A stretch of DNA of 26,334 nt, taken from contig DCGX01000033.1 in NCBI GenBank assembly GCA_002315505.1, forward strand, positions 5,218 to 31,551. Direction: 5' to 3'. The position numbers and the translations under genes are program-made. The stretch comes from Ruminococcaceae bacterium UBA1767 (GTDB lineage Bacteria; Bacillota; Clostridia; Oscillospirales; Acutalibacteraceae). The notes below the pieces were generated by a model, which did no database searches, had not been told where the DNA came from, and saw nothing but the letters and a program-made list of their open reading frames with translations. This document shows, piece after piece, positions 6,594-13,992 of this stretch; the first letter of the stretch is position 1, and each line of letters starts with the position of its first letter.

Positions 6594-6622
6594 TTGAAAA
6601 AACATCACCGATATGATACAAT
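6594..6622 (+). promoter_or_regulatory. Promoter of the alpha-galactoside locus
   Basis: TTGAAA (6594-6599), a 17-base spacer and TACAAT (6617-6622), about 58 bases before the GH27 start. No clear operator was recognised. Confidence 0.7.
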
Positions 6623-6679
6623 ATACAGGATAATTTATACTTGAATTATTATGTGATATTATATGTTAGGAGAATGTAA

Positions 6680-7846
6680 ATGGTTGTTAACAGACCGCCG
6701 ATGGGATGGAACTCATGGAATACATTCGGTGAAAATATCAACGAAAAGGTTGTGCTTGAAACTGCGGACTTTATCGCTGAAAGCGGACTTAAGGATTGCG
6801 GCTATGAATATGTTATCATAGACGATTGCTGGGCATTGCGTGAAAGAAACGAAAAGAACGAAATGGTACCTGACCCCGAAAAGTTTCCTCACGGAATGAA
6901 ATACGTTTCGGATTACGTTCATTCAAAGGGATTGAAATTCGGAATGTACTCTTGTGCAGGAACAATGACCTGTGCAGGTTATCCGGGAAGTCTTGATCAC
7001 GAATTCATAGATGCAAAATGTTTTGCTGAATGGGGTGTAGATTATCTGAAATATGATTATTGCTATCATCCCCGTACATCTCAGGGCCATATTTTATACA
7101 AGAGAATGTCGCTTGCACTTGCAAATTGTGGTAGAGATATTGTCCTTGCTGCCTGCTCATGGGGAGCTGAAGATACAAAAAAATGGATAAAAGAGACGGG
7201 TGCACACACTTGGCGTTCAACCGGTGATATTTTTGATTCGTGGGAGTCAATAAAAAATCTTGCCGTCGGTCAGATGAAAGCACTTGAATATAACGGCAAA
7301 GGCTGTTATAATGATATGGATATGCTTGTTGTCGGAATGAACGGCGAAGGTAATGTCGGTCTTACAGGTTGCACTGAGGAAGAGTATAAAACACACTTTG
7401 CTATTTGGGCAATGATTGGCTCACCACTCATTATCGGATGCGATTTGAGAAAAGCTGACGAAAAGGCATTGAATATACTTAAAAATAAATATCTTATTGA
7501 TATTGCTTCAGATGGCTCATATTCACAGCCGTTTTGTGCTAATCAGGAGATTGCAGTAGTAAACGGTGAGATGGTAAAAGACTTTGATAATTTCTTTGAA
7601 CCTATTCTCGTTAAATTCCTTTCTAATGGTGATATCGCAATCGGTGCTTTTGATATGATTGATGACGGTTGTTCCCCGTTCCTTGTTCTTGAAGATATCG
7701 GTCTGGGTGAGAGTACAGGAAAAACACTTGAGCTTACTGATGTATGGACAGGCGAGAAGAGCTATCCTGTAAACGGTACAATTCGATTTAACCTTGAACC
7801 GCATAGTTCAAAGATTTATCGTGCAAGAGTTATTGATGCAAAATGA
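6680..7846 (+). CDS. Alpha-galactosidase, glycoside hydrolase family 27
   Basis: A 388-residue retaining glycosidase that releases terminal alpha-D-galactose. It begins with the GH27 hallmark RPPMGWNSWNTFG, then VIIDDCW (46-51). The catalytic nucleophile is D126 in YLKYDYC, and D183 in RSTGDIFDSW is the expected acid/base. A C-terminal beta-sandwich follows the (beta/alpha)8 barrel, from about 300. There is no signal peptide, so it acts in the cytoplasm on imported sugars. An AGGAGA site precedes the ATG. The stop codon overlaps the next gene (ATGA) and a sugar symporter follows, together forming an uptake-and-hydrolysis operon. GH27 also contains alpha-N-acetylgalactosaminidases and isomalto-dextranases; galactosidase is the most likely activity. 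Confidence 0.92.
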   Translation: MVVNRPPMGWNSWNTFGENINEKVVLETADFIAESGLKDCGYEYVIIDDCWALRERNEKNEMVPDPEKFPHGMKYVSDYVHSKGLKFGMYSCAGTMTCAGYPGSLDHEFIDAKCFAEWGVDYLKYDYCYHPRTSQGHILYKRMSLALANCGRDIVLAACSWGAEDTKKWIKETGAHTWRSTGDIFDSWESIKNLAVGQMKALEYNGKGCYNDMDMLVVGMNGEGNVGLTGCTEEEYKTHFAIWAMIGSPLIIGCDLRKADEKALNILKNKYLIDIASDGSYSQPFCANQEIAVVNGEMVKDFDNFFEPILVKFLSNGDIAIGAFDMIDDGCSPFLVLEDIGLGESTGKTLELTDVWTGEKSYPVNGTIRFNLEPHSSKIYRARVIDAK

Positions 7847-8049
7847 TGAAATGTATTTCGTGCGGTCATGAGCTTACTCACGATGAAATCGGATTAACAA
7901 AAAAATTGATTAACAGAGGAGCAACACAGTATTATTGCTTGAATTGTCTTTCTGAGAAATTCAGATGCTCAACAGAGCTTCTTGAAAAAAAGATTGAACA
8001 GTTTCGCAAGCAGGGTTGCACACTCTTTATAGCAAAAACAGACAATTAA
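7843..8049 (+). CDS. Small zinc-ribbon protein of unknown function
   Basis: A 68-residue protein. Two cysteine pairs, CISC near the N-terminus and CLNC about 27 residues later, form a likely treble-clef or zinc-ribbon site. A GLTKKLINRGATQYYC stretch lies between them and a lysine-rich amphipathic helix follows (LLEKKIEQFRKQGCTLF). The start overlaps the GH27 stop codon as ATGATGA; the second ATG (7846) is equally possible. No clear ribosome site is seen, so translation is probably coupled to the GH27 gene. It sits 13 bases before the symporter gene, inside the operon. I do not know its function. A sensor, chaperone or enzyme-binding role in sugar use would be a guess. Confidence 0.85.
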   Translation: MMKCISCGHELTHDEIGLTKKLINRGATQYYCLNCLSEKFRCSTELLEKKIEQFRKQGCTLFIAKTDN

Positions 8050-8062
8050 CGGAGGTGGAGTT

Positions 8063-9565
8063 ATGGCAGAAGCATCAACAGCAGAGAAGGTCGCAGTTGA
8101 TGAGGCATCAGAGTATGCTAATCGTGCCCTAAACAAAAACAGAAGATACGTTGGTACTAAAGAAACACTTGCATATATTATTTATGATATTTCAGTAAGC
8201 TTTAACATCAACAAGTACAACGATATTTTCACAACGGATATCATTCAGATTGGTCTCAGATTCCAGACAGTTGTTAGCTTTGTAATCGGTATCTGGGATA
8301 TCATAAATGATATTTTTCTTGCAGCAATCGTTGACCGAACAAGAACAAGACTCGGTAAATTCAAGCCGTGGCTTCTGCTTTACGCAGGACCGGGCATGTT
8401 GCTTTCATTCTTTTTCTGGTCAATGCCGCTATTCTTTGCGAATATGAGTCCGTATAACGTCACGAAGCTGACGGCGTATATGATATTCTCGATTATCAAT
8501 AACCTTGCGGGTTCATTGAACAATATCGCAAGAACAGGTATGCTTTCAACAATCACACCTAATGTTATTGAAAGAACACGCTTGATCACTCAGGCAAACC
8601 TTTTCTCCGGCTTTGTTGAGAGAGGACCTGAAATTATTATGGGACTTTTGATTGACCTTGTTAACCACGGTCAGTTTAAGATTAAATTGCCATCACTGTT
8701 TGTTGGCGCAGGTTTGATAACATCTTTGTTTGCAGGTTGTATGGCTCTCTACTTCTCGATTGTAGCGAAGGAAAGAGTTCTTCAAAAGACAGAAAAGCCG
8801 AGTATCACACAGGGACTTCGTTCAATCTTCACAAACAAGCCGTTGCTTGTACTTACAGTTGAAGAATTCCTTTGTGCATTGAGTATCAACTTCGGTCTTA
8901 ACTATTATTATATCAACGTTCTCGGTCTTGCTTCAATGACGACTATCGTTGGTATTCCGGGCGCAATCGTATCTCCGATTTCATATTCATATGTTACTAA
9001 AGCAAGAGCAATGTTCTCTACAAAGACCTTGTGGATTTTGAGTGCACATCTTCCTGATGTATTGATGGTTGGTGTATTTGCAGTTGGTTCAATGAATAAG
9101 AACTATAAGAAGCTCGGAGTAATGATTCCTGCATTTATGCTTCGTGAAACAATCTGGATGAGTGTTTATGGAATCAGTAAGGTTATTCCTGAGGAAATGC
9201 GTAACGAATGTATCGACTACGGTGAGTGGAAGACAGGCTATCGTACAGAAGGTATGACAGGCGTTGCAAAGGGACTTGCAACTAAGCTGGTTGCAACCTT
9301 GGGTAACACAGTTAAGTCCTTCATTATGAGCCGTATCGGTTATCAGGAGGGCGCAGGCTACGGCAAGCAGTCAGAGAAGACTGAGTATTTGTTGTTCGTA
9401 ATGTGTACAATTGTTCCTGTTTGCACAGGTATCCTTTCACTTATTCCTAAGCTCTTCTATCCGATTAACACAGAAACAAGAGAGCGTATGTATCGTGAGC
9501 TTAATGAGCGCAGACACGCTACTGTTACTGAGGTTAACGCTAAGGAAATTGAAGCACAAGAGTAA
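8063..9565 (+). CDS. GPH-family (MelB-like) sugar:cation symporter
   Basis: A 500-residue transporter of the glycoside-pentoside-hexuronide:cation symporter family within the major facilitator superfamily. WDIINDIF (78-85), with D79 and D83, matches the paired acidic residues of MelB helix II that bind the cation. DRTRTRLGKFKPW (91-103) is the family's loop signature. About twelve hydrophobic segments are present, with ECIDYGEWKTGYRTEGMTG in the cytoplasmic part between the halves, another family hallmark. The N-terminal 25 residues are hydrophilic and may be a small extension. An ACGGAGGTGG site precedes the ATG. Linkage to a cytoplasmic GH27 enzyme suggests melibiose, raffinose-type or other alpha-galactosides as substrates; the exact sugar is inferred. 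Confidence 0.92.
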   Translation: MAEASTAEKVAVDEASEYANRALNKNRRYVGTKETLAYIIYDISVSFNINKYNDIFTTDIIQIGLRFQTVVSFVIGIWDIINDIFLAAIVDRTRTRLGKFKPWLLLYAGPGMLLSFFFWSMPLFFANMSPYNVTKLTAYMIFSIINNLAGSLNNIARTGMLSTITPNVIERTRLITQANLFSGFVERGPEIIMGLLIDLVNHGQFKIKLPSLFVGAGLITSLFAGCMALYFSIVAKERVLQKTEKPSITQGLRSIFTNKPLLVLTVEEFLCALSINFGLNYYYINVLGLASMTTIVGIPGAIVSPISYSYVTKARAMFSTKTLWILSAHLPDVLMVGVFAVGSMNKNYKKLGVMIPAFMLRETIWMSVYGISKVIPEEMRNECIDYGEWKTGYRTEGMTGVAKGLATKLVATLGNTVKSFIMSRIGYQEGAGYGKQSEKTEYLLFVMCTIVPVCTGILSLIPKLFYPINTETRERMYRELNERRHATVTEVNAKEIEAQE

Positions 9566-9571
9566 TAATAA

Positions 9572-9603
9572 GCGGCCGCATTTTTGCGGTCGCAAATTTT
9601 TTT
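9572..9603 (+). terminator. Rho-independent terminator after the symporter gene
   Basis: GCGGCCGCA (9572-9580) pairs with TGCGGTCGC (9585-9593) and is followed by AAA and seven T residues. Confidence 0.9.
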
Positions 9604-9623
9604 AAAAAAGTTTCAAAAAAGTG

Positions 9624-9652
9624 TTGACAAATGTATATTGTTGTAGTATAAT
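9624..9652 (+). promoter_or_regulatory. Strong sigma-A promoter of the 5S rRNA gene
   Basis: Perfect TTGACA (9624-9629), a 17-base spacer and perfect TATAAT (9647-9652), ending about 33 bases before the mature 5S sequence. Confidence 0.92.
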
Positions 9653-9685
9653 AACGAAGTCGATTGAGGACAGACGTTCTCAATA

Positions 9686-9801
9686 GTCGGTGATAATGGC
9701 GAAGAGGGTCCACCCGTTCCCATACCGAACACGGTAGTTAAGCTCTTCAACGCCGAAGATACTCGGAGGGCAGCCTCCCGGGAAAATAGGAAGTCGCCGA
9801 C
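9686..9801 (+). rRNA. rrf: 5S ribosomal RNA (solitary copy)
   Basis: A 116-base sequence with the conserved 5S core (GGGTCCACCCGTTCCCATAC, then CCGAACACGGTAGTTAAGC). The ends pair, GTCGGTGAT with GTCGCCGAC, forming helix I. It has its own promoter and terminator and is not linked to 16S or 23S genes in the window: the sugar symporter lies upstream and a small protein gene downstream. Confidence 0.95.
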
Positions 9802-9807
9802 ATAATT

Positions 9808-9839
9808 CAGCCGTTCAATAGAACGGCTGTTTTCTTTTT
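9808..9839 (+). terminator. Rho-independent terminator after 5S rRNA
   Basis: A perfect nine-base stem, CAGCCGTTC with GAACGGCTG, AATA loop, then TTTTCTTTTT. Confidence 0.93.
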
Positions 9840-9854
9840 ATAAGGAGAATTGCT

Positions 9855-10061
9855 ATGAGTAAATATCTTCTGCTGTGGGAAAATATAAAATGCAGAACCG
9901 AAAAGAAATTTATTTTGTCATATGAAGAAATAGAGAATATTTTAGGATTCCCGATTGACCATTCCTTCCTTACATTCAAAAAAGAACTGACGGAGTATGG
10001 ATATAAGGTTGGCAAAATATCTATGAAAGAAAAGACGATTGAATTTGAAAAGCTCGATTAA
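9855..10061 (+). CDS. Small DUF7662-like protein
   Basis: A 68-residue soluble protein. The pattern MSKYLLLWENI, then LSYEEIENILGFPIDHSF and a closing GYKVGKISMKEKTIEFEKL resembles the small domain family called DUF7662 (W-x-x-I, S-F/Y-E-E-I-E-x-I-L-G-F-P-L-P-x-S, final V-D-x-x-x-x-x-V-x-F). The assignment rests on pattern memory, not a search. An AAGGAGAA site precedes the ATG by six bases. It lies 16 bases after the 5S terminator, with no clear promoter of its own, so read-through from the 5S promoter is possible. Its last 23 bases overlap the start of the phosphatidyltransferase gene. Function unknown. Confidence 0.8.
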   Translation: MSKYLLLWENIKCRTEKKFILSYEEIENILGFPIDHSFLTFKKELTEYGYKVGKISMKEKTIEFEKLD

Positions 10062-10569
10062 AAGAAATATTCCGAATGTGTTGACTGCTTGCAGGATAAT
10101 CGGTTCGCTTTCGCTTATATTCTTAACACCTTTTACAATAGTTTTTTCTGCTGTGTATATTTTTTGCGGCTTAACGGATATGGCAGACGGATTCATTGCA
10201 CGCCGATTGAATTGCTCAACAAAGCTCGGCGGAACATTAGACGGAATTGCGGACTTTGTTTTTCTGACAGTTTGTATTATTAAGTTGTTCAAGTTAATCC
10301 ATATTCCTTTATGGATTATTATATGGGTATTAATTATTTTTATAGTAAAAATTGTGAATACTTTACTCGGAATTGTAAAAGAAAAACAGATTGTTTTTTT
10401 ACACACAAGTCTCAACAAAATAACAGGACTTTTGCTTTTTATTTTTCCTTTAGCAACGGGTTTAGTTGACGTAAATATCAGCTCGGTTATTCTGTGTGTT
10501 GTTGCAAGTGCTGCTGCGGTGAATGAAAATTATATCATAACAAGAAATAAAGAGAAGCTCGAAATGTGA
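10039..10569 (+). CDS. CDP-alcohol phosphatidyltransferase family protein
   Basis: A 176-residue membrane enzyme that transfers a phosphatidyl group from CDP-diacylglycerol to an alcohol. The full catalytic signature is intact: D47-x2-D50-G51-x2-A54-R55-x8-G64-x3-D68-x3-D72, binding two divalent metals. Hydrophobic segments follow near 20-42, 73-90, 92-112, 130-147 and 148-165. The N-terminal IPNVLTACRIIGSL is the usual PgsA-like opening. The start is a TTG at 10039, overlapping the preceding gene by 23 bases; a downstream start would remove part of the opening. The alcohol (glycerol phosphate, inositol phosphate, serine or other) cannot be read from sequence. Its 3' end is built into a terminator hairpin shared with the convergent kinase gene. 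Confidence 0.88.
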   Translation: MNLKSSIKRNIPNVLTACRIIGSLSLIFLTPFTIVFSAVYIFCGLTDMADGFIARRLNCSTKLGGTLDGIADFVFLTVCIIKLFKLIHIPLWIIIWVLIIFIVKIVNTLLGIVKEKQIVFLHTSLNKITGLLLFIFPLATGLVDVNISSVILCVVASAAAVNENYIITRNKEKLEM

Positions 10570-10577
10570 GCTTCTCT
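10551..10577. terminator. Bidirectional terminator between convergent genes
   Basis: AGAGAAGCTC (10551-10560) pairs with GAGCTTCTCT (10568-10577) around the stop codon of the phosphatidyltransferase gene. TATTTTAC follows on the plus strand and TTATTTCTT on the minus strand. Confidence 0.8.
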
Positions 10578-10581
10578 TATT

Positions 10582-11484
10582 TTACAATTGTCTGAAAATC
10601 TCGTCAATTTCCGACCTTGTTGCCAGTACATCTGAAAATGCCGTTGCACATCCGCAGGCAGAGGCGAGTGTCAGAGCATATTCATATTCTTTCCTTTCAA
10701 TATATCCTGCAAGAAATCCCGCAACCATACTGTCACCGCATCCGACGGAATTTATAAGCTTTCCGTTTGCAATACCTTTTGTGTAAATCCTTCCGTTTTC
10801 GTCGAGAAGCAAAGCTCCGTTTTCTGCTCTTGAAACAAGAACATTTTTTGCTCCGAGAGTCTGAAGCTCTTTGGCGTAGCAGATTATGTCATTCGATGAA
10901 TTAATTGTAGTGTTGAAAAGGTCACCTAATTCGTGATGATTCGGCTTAATCAAAAACGGCTTGTACTTTAATATTTCAATCAGAGATTTGTCGGCTGTAT
11001 CTATAATAAAATTAACATTTTTTTTGCTGAGATTTTCGATTATTTGCTCGTAAATATTTGTCGGCAGACCTTTCGGGATTGAGCCGGATAAAACAAGATA
11101 ATCGCCGTCTTGAATTGCATCCAGCTTTTTGAATAATGCACTCAGCTCCTCGTCGGTAATTTTCGGACCGCTCGTATTTATATCAATCTCTTTGTCGGTT
11201 TTTATTTTAACATTTATTCTTGTGTCGCCCGAATTGATTTTGGTGAAATCGGTTTTAATTCCATCAAAAGCAAGCATCTCGCATAGCTTGTTTCCGGAAA
11301 ATCCACCTACAAAGCCAAGTGCGATGTTTTCAATATTCAGTCTTGTAAGAATAACGGAAACATTGATGCCTTTGCCGCCATAATAAATTTGTGCATCATC
11401 GGCTCTGCTGATGTCGTTGGTTCTGAAATTTTCAACCTTTAAAACATAATCAAGAGCAGGATTAAGTGTCAATGTATAAATCAA
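10582..11484 (-). CDS. 1-phosphofructokinase / tagatose-6-phosphate kinase family (PfkB)
   Basis: A 300-residue ribokinase-fold (PfkB) sugar phosphate kinase. It opens IYTLTLNPALDYVLKVENF, the FruK/LacC N-terminus, carries the first PfkB signature YYGGKGINVSVIL, the glycine-rich GFVGGFSGN, and the second signature VGCGDSMVAGFLAGY with catalytic base D251. Most likely it is FruK (fructose-1-phosphate to fructose-1,6-bisphosphate), but LacC-type tagatose-6-phosphate kinases share these features. No fructose PTS genes or regulator accompany it here. The start is taken as TTG at 11484, which gives the canonical MIYTLTLNP end and has AAAAAGGGTG six bases upstream. A GTG three codons upstream lies within that site. 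Confidence 0.88.
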   Translation of the reverse strand: MIYTLTLNPALDYVLKVENFRTNDISRADDAQIYYGGKGINVSVILTRLNIENIALGFVGGFSGNKLCEMLAFDGIKTDFTKINSGDTRINVKIKTDKEIDINTSGPKITDEELSALFKKLDAIQDGDYLVLSGSIPKGLPTNIYEQIIENLSKKNVNFIIDTADKSLIEILKYKPFLIKPNHHELGDLFNTTINSSNDIICYAKELQTLGAKNVLVSRAENGALLLDENGRIYTKGIANGKLINSVGCGDSMVAGFLAGYIERKEYEYALTLASACGCATAFSDVLATRSEIDEIFRQL

Positions 11485-11551
11485 ATAAAACACCCTTTTT
11501 AACTTGATAGTATGATTATAATGTTTTTAACAGAATTAGTCAAATAAAAGT

Positions 11552-11578
11552 AAGCACCGAGTTATCAGCTCGGTGCTT
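11552..11578 (-). terminator. Terminator-like hairpin downstream of the small minus-strand frame
   Basis: A ten-base perfect stem, AAGCACCGAG (11552-11561) with CTCGGTGCTT (11569-11578). On the minus strand it is followed by ACTTTTATTTG. It lies five bases past the stop codon of the 29-codon frame at 11583-11672 and may also end the two-component operon. Confidence 0.7.
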
Positions 11579-11582
11579 GGTT

Positions 11583-11672
11583 TTACAACATAGTCCAGAA
11601 TTTATCAGTTTCTTTTTCGTCCGGTCTTTCGGAATAGTTTAATATAGCGATTACAATGTATAAAATAAGCAT
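11583..11672 (-). CDS. Candidate 29-residue membrane peptide
   Basis: A short frame opening with ATG, reading MLILYIVIAILNYSERPDEK followed by nine more residues ending KFWTML. It has one hydrophobic stretch (2-11) and then a charged, protein-like segment. A strong terminator hairpin follows the stop. No convincing ribosome site precedes the ATG, and in the same frame a stop codon immediately precedes it. That upstream frame (11673-11813) has a better ribosome site (AGAAGGA). It could be a real small protein, or the tail of a decayed membrane protein gene split by a stop. Confidence 0.3.
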   Translation of the reverse strand: MLILYIVIAILNYSERPDEKETDKFWTML

Positions 11673-11881
11673 TTATCTTACGTTTAGGGGAATAAGATTT
11701 AAGGGGGACGACCGAAGATTTGATTCCGAAAAATAATGAACTATTGTCAACAGGTTAGTATAAATAATAAAATCAAAAAAGCAACTGTGTTTTTTACAAG
11801 TGTATAAATTCATGTTCAGTCCTTCTTTCTTTTATTGTTTATATTTATATTATAATTAAGAAAATTAAATTGTACTTAAAA

Positions 11882-13150
11882 TTAAAGTATAAAAATTACA
11901 GAGATGCAAAAATCTTTTCCGTCTGTAGTGGAAGCGGTTATTTTTCCGTTGTTCGATTCGACAATAGCCTTTGCAATCGAAAGTCCGATTCCGTGGCCGC
12001 CCGTCTGAGAATTTCTTGATAAATCCATACGATAAAAACGGTCAAAAACCTTCGATATACTTTCTTTGTCGATATTCTCAGTTGCAGTATTTTTAACAGT
12101 CAGATTAATTGTCCTTTTCTGATTGAACAGGTTAATTTTAACCATTCCGTTTTCGGGGGAATATTTCATTGCATTGTCGAGAAGAATCGAGGTCAGCTTT
12201 CTGATTTCATCGGGATATCCGTTCATTTCAATATCGGGTTGAATATCATATTCGTAATTCTTTTTCTGAGCGTTTGCAATTCCGCGAAATTGTTGAGCTG
12301 TTTCGGAAATTAAATCTGAAAGCGGGAAATTGACCTTTGGTAAGGAATCATCTGTTTCCTCCATCTTTGTCAGGTAAACAAGATCCTTTGTAAGATTGGT
12401 CAGGCGGTTTGTCTGACTTTTTATGTCGCTCAGACTTTCATTTTCTCCGATATCAAGCTCAAGCAAATCTACGTTTGCTCCGATTATCGTCAGCGGAGTT
12501 TTAATTTCGTGGCTGGCATCAGTGATAAATCGTTTTTGCTTTTCATAGCTTTCTGATATCGGTCGTATGATTCTCGGTGCAACGAATAAAAACAAAACAA
12601 AAACAATCAGACAACCGAGTACAGCAATGGAAATGCTTATCCACATAAATGTGTAGAATGCATCAATTCTTCTGCCACAATCGAGGAAAAGAATTTTTGT
12701 GTGTTCTTCGTCGGTTATGCGCAAGTATCTGAATTGACCGATAAATCCCTTGTCATGACTCTTGCTGATAGCCTTATCGACATATTCCTGTGCCTGATTT
12801 TCTTCAACGGAGATGATTTTTGAGAAATTCGTTTCCTCAATGTCACCGTTTTTATTGACGGATGCCGTAAAATATCTTGATTCATATGGCGTTTCAGGTG
12901 ACATACCACGTGGAATGAAATCTTTATTTTGTTCTGCCTTCAGTTCTTTTTCTTCCGGAATATCGGGCTTGTTGGGTTTGTCGATTTCGACACGTGATTC
13001 GACTTCGTTCAGAACCTCGAGGGTTCCGTCACTTTCTTTGATAACAGCGGAGAGGTTTGTAATATTCATTATCATAATGAGTATTGTCATCAAAACTGCA
13101 GTTGATACAGTTGCAAGTAAAATAAATCTTTTTTTCAGCTTTTTAATCAT
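11882..13150 (-). CDS. Sensor histidine kinase (OmpR-type partner)
   Basis: A 422-residue membrane sensor kinase. One transmembrane segment lies near residues 10-32. An outside sensing region covers about 33-160, including a proline/lysine/glutamate-rich part (KPNKPDIPEEKEL). A second transmembrane segment lies near 163-193. The dimerisation/phosphoacceptor helix carries H214 in SHEIKTPLTI. The ATPase domain shows the N box (LLDNAMKYSPENG) and G box (GGHGIGLSIAKAIV). The start at 13150 overlaps the response regulator stop by eight bases and has a GGAG site eight bases upstream; an ATG at 13177 lies inside the regulator gene and is rejected. The signal is unknown. Confidence 0.94.
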   Translation of the reverse strand: MIKKLKKRFILLATVSTAVLMTILIMIMNITNLSAVIKESDGTLEVLNEVESRVEIDKPNKPDIPEEKELKAEQNKDFIPRGMSPETPYESRYFTASVNKNGDIEETNFSKIISVEENQAQEYVDKAISKSHDKGFIGQFRYLRITDEEHTKILFLDCGRRIDAFYTFMWISISIAVLGCLIVFVLFLFVAPRIIRPISESYEKQKRFITDASHEIKTPLTIIGANVDLLELDIGENESLSDIKSQTNRLTNLTKDLVYLTKMEETDDSLPKVNFPLSDLISETAQQFRGIANAQKKNYEYDIQPDIEMNGYPDEIRKLTSILLDNAMKYSPENGMVKINLFNQKRTINLTVKNTATENIDKESISKVFDRFYRMDLSRNSQTGGHGIGLSIAKAIVESNNGKITASTTDGKDFCISVIFIL

Positions 13151-13817
13151 TGTTATACTCCAGTGAATATCCTGCATTTCGTGATGCGGTAATCTGAATA
13201 TTTGCGTTGAGTGCGACTAATTTTTTGCGAAGATAAGAGATGTAGACCCACACAACATTAATTTCCGATTCGCTGTCATAACCCCAGATTTTTTCCATTA
13301 ATTTTTCTGTTGCTATTATATTATGCGGATTCGACATAAAGAATTCCATTAGCTGAAATTCCTTGTTTGCAAGCCGGTAATTTCCTGTCGGTGAGGATAA
13401 TTCGTAGGTGTTTCTGTTCAATGTGATGTTTCCTACTGTCAGCTTATTGCTGAAATCATCCTTGCTTCGGGTAATGCATCGGATTCGGGCAAGTAGTTCA
13501 CGTGAATCGAACGGCTTTGCGAGGTAGTCGTTTGCACCGTTGTCAAGTCCGAGAATTTTGTCTTCAACCTCGGATTTTGCGGACAGAATTAATACGGGAA
13601 TGTTGTTGCCTGTCTGTCGGATTTTTTTCAGTACGGTGATTCCGTCCATTTTCGGCATCATAACATCGAGAACGGCAACATCGTAGTTGTTCGTGCCGAT
13701 ATAGGCGAGTGCTTCTTCTCCGTCGTAAACAGCATCTGCAGAGTAGTTGTTTTTTTCAAATATTTTAACGATAGCTTTTGCCAATGCAACTTCATCTTCG
13801 GCAATTAAAATTCTCAT
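13143..13817 (-). CDS. OmpR-family response regulator
   Basis: A 224-residue two-domain regulator. The receiver domain spans 1-115, with acidic pocket E7/D8, phosphoacceptor D51 in VAVLDVMMPKMDG, and the conserved lysine in LILSAKSEV. The winged-helix DNA-binding domain spans about 125-222, with LTVGNITLNRNTYEL, the FQLMEFFMSNP-type helix and VWVYISYLRKKL. It is the first gene of a two-gene minus-strand operon with its kinase (eight-base overlap). It is transcribed divergently from the GH95-like gene across a 175-base AT-rich gap. A weak TTGATA-16-TATAAG pair lies upstream on the minus strand. Regulation of the neighbouring glycosidase by this pair is possible but not shown. Confidence 0.95.
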   Translation of the reverse strand: MRILIAEDEVALAKAIVKIFEKNNYSADAVYDGEEALAYIGTNNYDVAVLDVMMPKMDGITVLKKIRQTGNNIPVLILSAKSEVEDKILGLDNGANDYLAKPFDSRELLARIRCITRSKDDFSNKLTVGNITLNRNTYELSSPTGNYRLANKEFQLMEFFMSNPHNIIATEKLMEKIWGYDSESEINVVWVYISYLRKKLVALNANIQITASRNAGYSLEYNND

Positions 13818-13992
13818 TGTATCATCTCATCTTATAATTATTTAGTTTATAATATCAATTTAACATTAAATATACTTAAATTCAATAATTATTAATAAAA
13901 TATTGCAATGTATTCTTTTTAAATTGCTTGATTTATAATATATTATCATTTAAAATAAAAACAATATCAATAAATTCAAATGAGGAAGCAAA

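Larger units (their letters stand above)
11494..11881. other. AT-rich intergenic region with small minus-strand reading frames
   Basis: This gap between the kinase gene and the histidine kinase gene holds two in-frame minus-strand small frames (11673-11813 and 11583-11672) and a hairpin (11552-11578). No larger gene is seen. The region is very A/T-rich around 11820-11880. Confidence 0.5.

Noticed and set aside
7843..8049. Anti-sigma or sigma-factor-like role for the zinc-ribbon protein
   Set aside because: No HCC-type motif, sigma factor or membrane segment is present; only two cysteine pairs support metal binding.
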